Shown here piece after piece: positions 1 to 4,930 of a stretch of 7,028 nucleotides of DNA. Under the pieces are notes generated by a model that had not been told where the DNA came from, made no database searches, and was given only the letters and a program-made list of their open reading frames with translations. Location: the NCBI GenBank assembly GCA_026417815.1, contig JAOACN010000535.1:1-7028 (forward strand), in the 5' to 3' direction. This DNA is from Chloroflexaceae bacterium (GTDB lineage: Bacteria; Chloroflexota; Chloroflexia; Chloroflexales; Chloroflexaceae). A program made the position numbers and the translations under genes. Position 1 is the stretch's first letter. Each line of letters opens with the position of its first letter.

Positions 1-16
1 TGTGTATAAGAGACAG
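1..16 (+). other. Residual Nextera/Tn5 mosaic-end adapter
   Basis: The first 16 bases, tgtgtataagagacag, are the last 16 bases of the 19-base Tn5 mosaic end used in Nextera libraries. This is library-preparation sequence and not part of the organism. True genomic sequence begins at 17, and the junction falls inside a tRNA gene. Confidence 0.97.
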
Positions 17-34
17 CAATTGAGCTACGCCGGC
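17..34 (-). tRNA. tRNA gene, 5' end only (possibly Thr)
   Basis: Read on the minus strand from base 34, the sequence is GCCGGCGTAGCTCAATTG. It has the expected order of a tRNA 5' half: a 7-base acceptor arm strand (GCCGGCG, 34-28), the T-A linker at positions 8 and 9, and the start of the D arm (GCTC followed by AATTG). The rest, including the anticodon, is replaced by adapter. A promoter-like pair (TTGCAC, 17 bases, TACAAT) lies about 40 bases upstream at 73-101, which supports a real transcription unit. The acceptor and D-arm bases resemble bacterial tRNA-Thr genes such as that of Bacillus subtilis, but 18 bases cannot fix the isotype. A tRNA or tRNA cluster would continue leftwards in a longer assembly. 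Confidence 0.72.
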
Positions 35-72
35 AACGGGCGCGCAGCGGCGCGCTGGTGTTCAGCCTGCTT

Positions 73-101
73 ATTGTAGCATGATCGGGCGCTTCGTGCA
101 A
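73..101 (-). promoter_or_regulatory. Sigma70-type promoter for the truncated tRNA
   Basis: On the minus strand, TTGCAC (96-101) and TACAAT (73-78) are separated by exactly 17 bases. The -10 matches the consensus at 5 of 6 positions and the -35 at 3 of 6. Transcription would start near base 66, leaving about 32 bases of leader before the tRNA 5' end at 34, a normal distance for a bacterial tRNA precursor. Confidence 0.55.
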
Positions 102-345
102 ATGAGACATGCGGCGCAGGGCTTGAGCAACGTCCGTCTCCCACGGTGGAGTGTGGGGCGGCGTAGCCGCCCGCTTTTCTGATCGGTTCTGGCGGCTGCT
201 CTGTCGGAACTACCGAAACAACCGCAGGTTGGAGCCTGCCCCGGACCCCACACCACCGAAGAATGCCCGTATCGGGCGGCGTGGCCGCCCACCCCCGCGG
301 CAGTAGCGGACCTTGCACCAGCCCTGGCTTGTGGGCATTCCGCCC
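102..345. other. Gene-free region with several hairpins
   Basis: No credible gene is seen here; long reading frames on the minus strand are proline, arginine and alanine rich and look like no family. The stretch holds two near-identical stem-loops: gggcggc-gta-gccgccc at 156-172, followed by gctttt, and gggcggc-gtg-gccgccc at 274-290. A competing stem gcccg-tat-cgggc lies at 265-277. A perfect 8-base inverted repeat, gaatgccc (261-268) and gggcattc (333-340), encloses the second group. The region separates the leftward tRNA from the rightward gene pair beginning at 413. Confidence 0.6.
156..178 (+). terminator. Terminator-like hairpin with short T run
   Basis: A 7-bp perfect G+C stem with a 3-base loop (156-172) is followed by gcttttct. 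This fits a weak intrinsic terminator on the plus strand. No plus-strand gene is visible upstream before the contig edge, so its target is unknown. It may instead be one of the GC-rich hairpins scattered through this window. Confidence 0.3.
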
Positions 346-375
346 TTGCGGTGCGTGAGCAACTCCTGCTATGAT
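346..375 (+). promoter_or_regulatory. Extended -10 promoter for the 413-1131 gene pair
   Basis: TATGAT at 370-375 is preceded directly by TGC (367-369), forming an extended -10. A weak -35, TTGCGG, sits at 346-351 with an 18-base spacer. The start would be near 382, giving a leader of about 30 bases before the ATG at 413. Confidence 0.45.
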
Positions 376-412
376 GAAACCATGACCCCGGGCGTAAAGA
401 AAACCTGAGCGT

Positions 413-748
413 ATGGATCTGCTGCGTCGCCTGTTCGGTGGTCGTGGCCCCGGTGGCCCGCCCGACAATGCCCTGCACCTCTACGTGCGTTGCGGTCGCT
501 GCGGCGCTCCGGTGCACGTGCGCATTCATCTGTTGAACGACCTTACGGTCGAATACGATGACAACGAACAGGTCAGCGGCTATCGCCTGCGCAAGGAGAT
601 CATGGACGCGCGCTGTTTCCGGTTGATCTATGCCGAACTGACCTTCGATGCTCACCGTCGTGAAGTGAGCCGCTCGATCGAGGGCGGCGAGTTTATCAGC
701 CAGGAAGACTACGCACGCCTCAGCGCGCCTTCCACCGGAGCCTCGTAA
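413..748 (+). CDS. Conserved-looking small CxxC protein, function unknown
   Basis: This 111-residue protein is of unknown function. It opens with a basic, glycine- and proline-rich segment (residues 1-17, MDLLRRLFGGRGPGG-like). A two-cysteine knuckle, CGRC at 27-30, follows within a beta-strand-like stretch. Further on are a strand pattern containing an acidic patch (YDDNE, 48-52) and a third cysteine at 68 in MDARCF. Only three cysteines are present, so a complete four-cysteine zinc ribbon is not formed; H22 or H35 could supply another ligand. There is no signal peptide or membrane segment, so it is probably cytoplasmic. No good Shine-Dalgarno precedes the ATG; the start is chosen because the sequence becomes protein-like there and an extended -10 promoter lies just upstream. 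The next gene starts 2 bases after the stop, so the two are almost certainly co-transcribed. From memory it resembles small uncharacterised Chloroflexota proteins, but I cannot verify that. Confidence 0.75.
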   Translation: MDLLRRLFGGRGPGGPPDNALHLYVRCGRCGAPVHVRIHLLNDLTVEYDDNEQVSGYRLRKEIMDARCFRLIYAELTFDAHRREVSRSIEGGEFISQEDYARLSAPSTGAS

Positions 749-750
749 CC

Positions 751-1131
751 ATGTCTCTCACCTTCGTTGTTTCACTGGCCGTCAGCGCCACGCTTGGTGT
801 TATTGGTGGAGCGGCGTTTCGCTGGACGTTTCCAGAACAGGCCTGGAACATCTTTGTGGCCACCTTTCTCTGGACGCTGATGGCCGCCGCGGGCACGGCA
901 ATCGCCCGCTGCTCGCGGGAGCGCGTGCGCCGCGGCCAGTGGCGCCGGGGGCTCTGGATCGCCAATATCCAGACCTTTCCGCTGACCACGGCCTTTCTGG
1001 TCACCTCTGCCGTGGTTTCGGCGGGGAAGATCTTCGTTCCCGAGTTGCTGCCCATCCTCTACGGCTGCACCCTTGTGGTGGCCATTACTGCCGCGGTCCT
1101 GGGTGTGCTGGCTTCGCCGTACCGGAAGTAA
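751..1131 (+). CDS. Small four-helix integral membrane protein
   Basis: This 126-residue protein is mostly hydrophobic, with four likely transmembrane helices at about residues 3-22, 31-52, 77-92 and 99-122. The only strongly charged loop, about 53-70, is very basic (RCSRERVRRGQWRR). The C-terminus is also basic (YRK). By the positive-inside rule both termini and this central loop face the cytoplasm. No enzyme motif or recognised transporter signature is visible, and I do not recognise the family. The ATG is 2 bases after the stop of the CxxC protein, and a GGAG ten bases upstream lies inside the end of that gene. The two are thus tightly coupled and may work together at the membrane. A perfect hairpin at 1141-1159 follows the stop and could partly end the transcript before the next gene. 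Confidence 0.8.
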   Translation: MSLTFVVSLAVSATLGVIGGAAFRWTFPEQAWNIFVATFLWTLMAAAGTAIARCSRERVRRGQWRRGLWIANIQTFPLTTAFLVTSAVVSAGKIFVPELLPILYGCTLVVAITAAVLGVLASPYRK

Positions 1132-1140
1132 CGTTGCCAC

Positions 1141-1159
1141 GGGGAAACCTGGTTTCCCC
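1141..1159. repeat. Perfect hairpin ggggaaacc / ggtttcccc
   Basis: The 9-base arms 1141-1149 and 1151-1159 are exactly complementary around one base; as RNA this would be a 7-bp stem with a CCTGG loop. It sits 9 bases after the membrane-protein stop. There is no T run, so it may be a transcript-stabilising or partial termination structure. Its GGGGAA core recurs in the hairpin at 5370-5402. Confidence 0.55.
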
Positions 1160-1234
1160 ACGCCCCTGCTGCGGAGCGGCCTGCCCCCCTTCCATACGCG
1201 CCGTTGCCTCCCGATGTTGTGCGGCAACGACGAT

Positions 1235-1750
1235 ATGCCTATGGCGCTTCTGTCGCTGGCCGAGTTAGTGACCCTGCGCGAGACCTGGCGCGCGGGCGGG
1301 TTGCGCCTGGTGCTGACCAACGGCGTCTTCGACGTGCTCCACGCCGGGCACGTCAGCTACCTGGAACGGGCGCGCGCGCTCGGCGACGTGCTGGTGGTCG
1401 CGCTCAACTCCGACGCCTCAACTCGCGCGATCAAAGGGCCACAGCGCCCCATCATGTCGCAGGCTGAGCGAGCCGCGGTGCTCGGCGCGCTCCGCGCCGT
1501 GGACCACGTGACGCTCTTCGACCAGCCTACGGCTGAGGCCATTGTCGGCGCGCTGCGCCCCGATGTGTACGTCAAGGGCGGCGATTACGCCACGCCCGAG
1601 CAGGCACCCGACCTGGCGCGCCTGCCCGAGGCGCGGATCGTCGCCGCCCAGGGCGGGCAGGTGGTTCTGCTGCCCTACGCCGAAGGGCTATCAACCAGCG
1701 CAATCATCCAGCGCATCCTGGAGCGCTACGGGCAGAAACGGTCCACCTGA
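1235..1750 (+). CDS. rfaE2: D-glycero-beta-D-manno-heptose-1-phosphate adenylyltransferase-like protein (RfaE domain II)
   Basis: This 171-residue cytoplasmic nucleotidyltransferase matches the stand-alone C-terminal domain of HldE/RfaE, which transfers AMP from ATP to heptose 1-phosphate to make ADP-heptose. The match runs nearly end to end. TNGVFDVLHAGH holds the HxGH signature (H36, H39). NSD and TRAIKGPQRPI (K67, R71) are the usual nucleotide-binding segment. KGGDY is at 114-118, and a C-terminal GLSTSAII (151-158) replaces the common GxSTT. Length is normal for the single-domain form. The sugar-kinase domain I of fused HldE is absent. ATG at 1235 or 1241 is chosen because the family begins about 25 residues before NGVFD; a frame open from 1073 overlaps the membrane-protein gene and is not protein-like. 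The Shine-Dalgarno is weak. It may be transcribed with the upstream pair. A related cytidylyltransferase specificity cannot be excluded. The product could feed surface-glycan synthesis. Confidence 0.88.
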   Translation: MPMALLSLAELVTLRETWRAGGLRLVLTNGVFDVLHAGHVSYLERARALGDVLVVALNSDASTRAIKGPQRPIMSQAERAAVLGALRAVDHVTLFDQPTAEAIVGALRPDVYVKGGDYATPEQAPDLARLPEARIVAAQGGQVVLLPYAEGLSTSAIIQRILERYGQKRST

Positions 1751-1823
1751 AGAGGCTCCGCGGCAGGGGAGGAACCGCGAGGGCGCTGCCCTTCCGGGAG
1801 GTCTGCACCCATGGTTTCGGAGA

Positions 1824-1850
1824 GGGTGGGAAGGCTTTGCCTTCCCACCC
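1824..1850. terminator. Bidirectional terminator-like hairpin between convergent genes
   Basis: The arms gggtgggaaggc (1824-1835) and gccttcccaccc (1839-1850) pair perfectly over 12 bases with a TTT loop. It lies between two converging genes, 73 bases after the adenylyltransferase stop and 8 bases from the epimerase stop. Neither side has a T run, so factor-independent termination would be imperfect. A smaller stem agggc-gct-gccct (1780-1792) lies nearby. Confidence 0.6.
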
Positions 1851-1858
1851 CCAAAACG

Positions 1859-2899
1859 TTAGAAGAACACCTTCGCCAGCTTCAGCACCCCCTGGTTCCA
1901 GGGTACGCGATGGGAGATGCCGGTGGCGTGCTGGAACTCGTCGAGGTGTTCGATGTACCAGCGGTAGTTCCGCACCAGGGCCTCTTTGTTTGAGTACTTC
2001 GGCTTGAAGCCCAGCACCCGCTCGGCCTTCTCCACCGAGACGAAGGAGTCTTCGGTGACGGTGCCGTAGGCCCACTTGTAGACCGGCGAGAGTTTGAGCC
2101 GCTCCAGCAGGACCAGCGCCGCGGTCATTGGCGCGGCGGGGAACGTGATGATCTTCTTGCCGAAGCCTGCCGCGTCGAGGACGGCCTGGAAGTCCTCTTT
2201 GATGGTCGTAAACTCTTTGGCCCCGATGTTAAAGGTGTCATTCACCCGCTCGCGATCGAGGGTCGCGCAGAGGTAGATGGCTTCACAGAGATCTTCGACG
2301 TCGAGCAACTGGTAACGGTTCTTGCCGTTGCCGGGCAGGGGAAAGTTTTTGCCATCCCTGGCCCAATCGTAGAGCATGGCAAAGATGCCGAGCCGCTCGG
2401 GGCCGATGAAGGACTTGGGGCGGATGATCGGCACGCACATGCCCCGGGCGCGGTAGCTGAGGCAAAGTTCCTCGGCCTTGACCTTGGCTTCGCCATAGGG
2501 GCCCACGCCGTCCAGTTTGTCGGTCTCAAGGAGGGGATGGTGGTCAGGGATGCCATAGACGGCGGTGGTGGAGATGTGGATGAACCGTTCGACGCCGTGC
2601 TCCAGGGCCGATTGCAGCACGTTACGGGTGCCATCAACGTCGGTGGAGAAGATATCGGCCGGTTTGTAGAGCGGCAGGGCCGCCGCGCTGTGGACAACCT
2701 GGTCCACCCCTTGCATGGCCCGGTCAACCGCCGCGCGGTCACGGATGTCGCCCGTATGGACGTCGACACGGGTGCGTTCGGGGTAGTCGAAGGGGGCAAT
2801 ATCGAGGGAACGGACGCGGTGACCGCGTTCCAGGAGGTAGCGCGTGAGGTTGATGCCCAGAAACCCTGCGCCGCCGGTAATCAGGAATGTTTTGCTCAT
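1859..2899 (-). CDS. NAD-dependent epimerase/dehydratase (extended SDR)
   Basis: This 346-residue cytoplasmic enzyme belongs to the extended short-chain dehydrogenase family, which acts mainly on nucleotide sugars. The Rossmann glycine motif TGGAGFLG is at 8-15. An acidic residue, D33, ends the second strand and favours NAD over NADP. DIRD at 51-54 is the adenine-contacting acidic site. The catalytic group is STTAVYG (110-116) with YGEAK at 135-139 (Y135, K139). RPKSFIGPER (160-169) is the substrate-side segment typical of the family, and FNIG (223-226) lies near the usual C-terminal position. Length is normal. The start at 2899 is set by the family N-terminus; the frame is open further upstream but not protein-like, and no strong ribosome site is seen. 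Substrate cannot be deduced: UDP-hexose epimerase, dehydratase or sterol-dehydrogenase-like forms are all possible. It converges on rfaE2 and may share a glycan role. Confidence 0.9.
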   Translation of the reverse strand: MSKTFLITGGAGFLGINLTRYLLERGHRVRSLDIAPFDYPERTRVDVHTGDIRDRAAVDRAMQGVDQVVHSAAALPLYKPADIFSTDVDGTRNVLQSALEHGVERFIHISTTAVYGIPDHHPLLETDKLDGVGPYGEAKVKAEELCLSYRARGMCVPIIRPKSFIGPERLGIFAMLYDWARDGKNFPLPGNGKNRYQLLDVEDLCEAIYLCATLDRERVNDTFNIGAKEFTTIKEDFQAVLDAAGFGKKIITFPAAPMTAALVLLERLKLSPVYKWAYGTVTEDSFVSVEKAERVLGFKPKYSNKEALVRNYRWYIEHLDEFQHATGISHRVPWNQGVLKLAKVFF

Positions 2900-2959
2900 T
2901 GTCAGGACGTGGTTGATATAAGGTGGCTCAGACTCCAACGAAATTTCCCCTGGTTCTAC

Positions 2960-3045
2960 TTTGTCACTTTGCCGCTGGCGGGGGTTGCGGGGGCCTGCGG
3001 CTCCCTCCGAATCTCCTCGCGGCGGAAGGCGCGGCAAGTGACAAA
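2960..3045. repeat. 86-base element bounded by 15-16 base inverted repeats
   Basis: The left arm, tttgtcactttgccgc (2960-2975), is the reverse complement of the right arm, gcggcaagtgacaaa (3031-3045), except for one extra T. Inside is a second stem gggggcc-tgc-ggctccc (2989-3005, one G-T pair). The arms are A+T-richer than their surroundings. No clear flanking target duplication or coding capacity is seen. It could be a small non-autonomous mobile element, or a large RNA hairpin controlling the downstream epimerase. Confidence 0.5.
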
Positions 3046-3083
3046 ACAGGGGGCTCGGAGGGGCAAAGCCCGGCAACCCCCTT

Positions 3084-3098
3084 CGAGACGAAGTCTCG
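3084..3098. repeat. Short perfect hairpin cgagac-gaa-gtctcg
   Basis: A 6-bp perfect stem with a 3-base loop lies in the epimerase/CBS intergenic region. It adjoins a G/C block on its left (3047-3080) that includes a small gggc-aaa-gccc stem. It has no T run; its role is unknown. Confidence 0.45.
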
Positions 3099-3152
3099 TT
3101 GTAGTGCTCCCTGGCGCATCCGGGAAGTTCTCTTACACGAATAGCGGGGGAA

Positions 3153-3191
3153 GAGGGTTTCTGGGGGGCTGCACCCTCCCGAGGCCGGCCT
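3153..3191 (-). terminator. Possible terminator region of the CBS-protein gene
   Basis: Within 60 bases downstream of the CBS-protein stop (3209) on the minus strand lie a 10-base palindrome (3182-3191) and a stem formed by gagggt (3153-3158) and accctc (3173-3178) around a G-rich loop. There is no T tract. The position fits a transcript end, but the structure is weaker than the hairpins at 1824 and 5370. Confidence 0.3.
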
Positions 3192-3208
3192 GTTGTTCAC
3201 TCCAGTTT

Positions 3209-4465
3209 CTACTCGCTTTGTTGCAGAAGGGCGCGCATGATGCCGCCGCGCCCAATTATACCCAACAATCGCCGCTCGGCGTCCACGACGGCAAGGCGAT
3301 CAACGCCGGCCTCGAGGAGGTGTCGGGCGGCGTCAACGAGGCTGGTCTGGGAGGCGATCTCGGGCGGAGAGGGGCCGCACAGGTCGGCGCACTGGCGCCG
3401 GGCGACGGGCAGGGCCGCCGCTGGAGGGGCGGGCTGGCGGAGGGCGGTCAGGAGAGCGGCGCGTTCGGCGCCTTGCAGGTTCGGCAGCACGCCGGCAAGA
3501 TCGAGCGCGCCGACGATGCGGCCATCGTCCACCACGAGGAGCGGCTGCTCGGGGGCTGCCAGCAGACGGGCGAGGGCCTGGTCGAGCCCCAGGCTGGCCG
3601 GAACGGTGGCGGCGGGCTGGAGCATCATGGCGACGCTGGTGGGCGGCTCGGCATCGCGTGCGCCGGCTGGCGCGCCGGAGGCGTGCTCCACCGCGGCGCG
3701 CAGGATCTCAGACTGGCCGATGAGGCCGACGAGCATCCCGGCGTGGTCAATCACCGGCAGGTGCTCGTAACCCCACTCCACCAGGCTGACGATGGCCTGT
3801 GGAATGGTCACACGCACACTGACCCCGCAGGGATCCTGGCGCATGACCTGGCCAGCGGCGCGCGTGTCGAGGGGAGCAAGGGCCTGTTCGCGCTCCTCGG
3901 GGGTAAGCAGGTCGAGGAGACGGAGTGGCAGGCGCATACCGGCGCGGTAGCGCAGATCGGGCGCGGCGATCACCCCGAGCAAGCGCCCGACTTCATCGAG
4001 CACCGGGAGCGTCGCGACGCTGGCGGCCTGCATGGCTGCCACGGCCTGGCGCAGGGGCGCAGCGGCGCTGACCGCGGGAGCGGGGCGCCGCATCACATCG
4101 CCGACTGTGCGGTCGGCGGCGAAGGGGCCGCTGGCGCGTAGCCCGCCGCGGTAGACGGCCACCTCCTCCAGGGTTACCAGCGCCTCGCCGATCAGTTCCT
4201 CGAGCAGCGGCAACAGCCGCGCGACCCGCTCGGCCCGATCAACCCACTCCACCACCACCGGCTGATGCCGATCCGGCCGCTCGGGAACGGCGGGACGAAA
4301 GCGCTGGCCCGGCCCAAAGCCCGCGAGCCCCTGGAGAGCGGTTGCGCCGGTAGCGCCTAGATGGCGCAGTTCCTCAAGCAACGCCAGATAGCGCGCCTCG
4401 CCTTTCCACTGGTCATCGCGGCGCAGATAGATGCGCACGCGCTGCACGCTGTCGCCCACGGCCAT
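3209..4465 (-). CDS. DUF190 (PII-like) protein with four CBS domains
   Basis: This 418-residue soluble protein appears to be a nucleotide sensor. Residues 8-106 match DUF190, a PII-like fold: RVRIYL at the start, then HLGATGATALQGLAGFG (36-51) and a closing TLEEVAVYR (98-106). Four CBS motifs follow at about 119-175, 202-258, 277-328 and 357-415, each with the usual hydrophobic LPVxD, LLVVDD or LAVVD strand followed by a G-hydrophobic-I/V strand. Two CBS pairs normally form Bateman modules that bind AMP, ATP or similar ligands. No effector, channel or kinase domain is attached, so the partner is unknown. ATG at 4465 is chosen because AGGAGG lies 6 bases upstream and the family begins there; the frame is open a further 24 codons but those residues are not family-like. 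Composition is very alanine- and leucine-rich, as in its GC-rich neighbours. A TATAAT lies 20 bases upstream. Confidence 0.9.
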   Translation of the reverse strand: MAVGDSVQRVRIYLRRDDQWKGEARYLALLEELRHLGATGATALQGLAGFGPGQRFRPAVPERPDRHQPVVVEWVDRAERVARLLPLLEELIGEALVTLEEVAVYRGGLRASGPFAADRTVGDVMRRPAPAVSAAAPLRQAVAAMQAASVATLPVLDEVGRLLGVIAAPDLRYRAGMRLPLRLLDLLTPEEREQALAPLDTRAAGQVMRQDPCGVSVRVTIPQAIVSLVEWGYEHLPVIDHAGMLVGLIGQSEILRAAVEHASGAPAGARDAEPPTSVAMMLQPAATVPASLGLDQALARLLAAPEQPLLVVDDGRIVGALDLAGVLPNLQGAERAALLTALRQPAPPAAALPVARRQCADLCGPSPPEIASQTSLVDAARHLLEAGVDRLAVVDAERRLLGIIGRGGIMRALLQQSE

Positions 4466-4471
4466 CGGTTT

Positions 4472-4490
4472 CCTCCTGGTGCCGATTATA
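4472..4490 (-). promoter_or_regulatory. Extended -10 and strong ribosome site of the CBS-protein gene
   Basis: On the minus strand TATAAT (4485-4490) is preceded by TGC, giving a consensus extended -10. No recognisable -35 lies 16-18 bases further up. AGGAGG (4472-4477) is 6 bases before the ATG at 4465. Transcription would begin near 4478, so the mRNA leader would be only about 13 bases, with the ribosome site at its very 5' end. Confidence 0.6.
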
Positions 4491-4741
4491 GCACAGGGCA
4501 CGCCGTGGCTACCGGGGGATGGGGACAGGCTCATCACTGCGTGGAGGGGCGCGGGAGACGCAGCCTCTCCGAAGCCCTTTCCCAGTTTCGCCCGCGGCGT
4601 GAGCGCGCCCCGGCGACGTCAGGACAGGTCCGCCGCCGCAGGCGGAACCAGAGGATCGCGGAAGGCGCAGCCCTTCGCACCTCCCCTGAACGGGGACACA
4701 CAAGGTCGCGCAGCGAACCGTCCCTCAGGTGCGGAACCGAC
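4491..4741. other. Gene-free upstream part of the divergent region
   Basis: About 250 bases between the CBS-protein promoter and the FHA promoter show no supportable gene on either strand. Small stem-loops are present: tccgcc-gccgca-ggcgga (4629-4646), gaagg-cgcagc-ccttc (4661-4676) and cccc-tgaac-gggg (4683-4695). A G-rich block lies at 4513-4525. I see no clear operator or riboswitch. Confidence 0.55.
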
Positions 4742-4771
4742 TTGACATACCGGGGTAAGAAGTGTTACAAC
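4742..4771 (+). promoter_or_regulatory. Sigma70-type promoter for the FHA gene
   Basis: A perfect -35, TTGACA (4742-4747), is followed after 18 bases by TACAAC (4766-4771), with an extended TG at 4763-4764. This is the best -35 in the window. The start would be near 4778, giving a long leader of about 150 bases before the ATG at 4931. Confidence 0.65.
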
Positions 4772-4777
4772 AGACGC

Positions 4778-4930
4778 AACATCAATTATCCTCAGGTGAA
4801 AATAGGCCCCGCACGGGAGGAACTGGGAGGGTTGCCCCCTCTCAAGAAGCAACCTTTGCATCCCGTCGTTGTGTGGAAGTAGGTGGGAAGGACCGTATCT
4901 TTCCACCTTCAACAGAGTACAGGCACACCT
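4778..4930 (+). promoter_or_regulatory. Long structured 5' leader of the FHA gene
   Basis: The predicted untranslated leader contains ggttgc / gcaacc (4830-4835 and 4849-4854), which overlaps a competing gaggg / ccctc pairing. Nearer the gene is a 10-bp stem with one G-T pair, aggtgggaag (4881-4890) and ctttccacct (4899-4908), ending 22 bases before the ATG. It matches no riboswitch class I can recognise. The stem could affect translation or be one of the dispersed hairpins sharing the GGTGGGAA core. Confidence 0.4.

Larger units (their letters stand above)
2900..3208. other. 309-base intergenic region rich in inverted repeats
   Basis: No gene is supported between the epimerase start and the CBS-protein stop. 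It holds a long inverted repeat (2960-3045), a perfect stem cgagac-gaa-gtctcg (3084-3098), and a stem gagggt / accctc (3153-3158 and 3173-3178). A 10-base palindrome aggccggcct is at 3182-3191. G-rich segments dominate the plus strand. The minus strand here must contain the end of the CBS-protein transcript and either a promoter for the epimerase or read-through into it; I see no convincing sigma70 promoter for the epimerase. Confidence 0.6.

Noticed and set aside
382..408. Eight-residue leader peptide upstream of the CxxC gene
   Set aside because: An ATG followed by seven codons and TGA exists, but there is no ribosome site or regulatory codon bias to distinguish it from chance.
25..655. Two minus-strand open frames at the left end
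   Set aside because: Their translations are low-complexity and match no family. They overlap the tRNA fragment, its promoter and the plus-strand CxxC gene.
1859..2899. Epimerase as HldD, the ADP-heptose 6-epimerase that would complete a heptose pathway with rfaE2
   Set aside because: The sequence resembles general extended SDR sugar epimerases, and I see no HldD-specific features. Adjacency alone is not enough.
2537..4141. 534-codon plus-strand open frame, the longest in the window
   Set aside because: It lies antisense to the epimerase and the CBS protein, both with clear family motifs. Its own translation has no recognisable domain and reflects high G+C content.
4466..4537. Longer N-terminus for the CBS protein
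   Set aside because: The 24 extra codons would cover the TATAAT box and the AGGAGG ribosome site, which clearly point to the ATG at 4465.
4883..4930. Upstream GTG start for the FHA protein
   Set aside because: The extra 16 residues are not part of the FHA fold, and the GTG is buried in a stem. The ATG at 4931 begins right at the domain.
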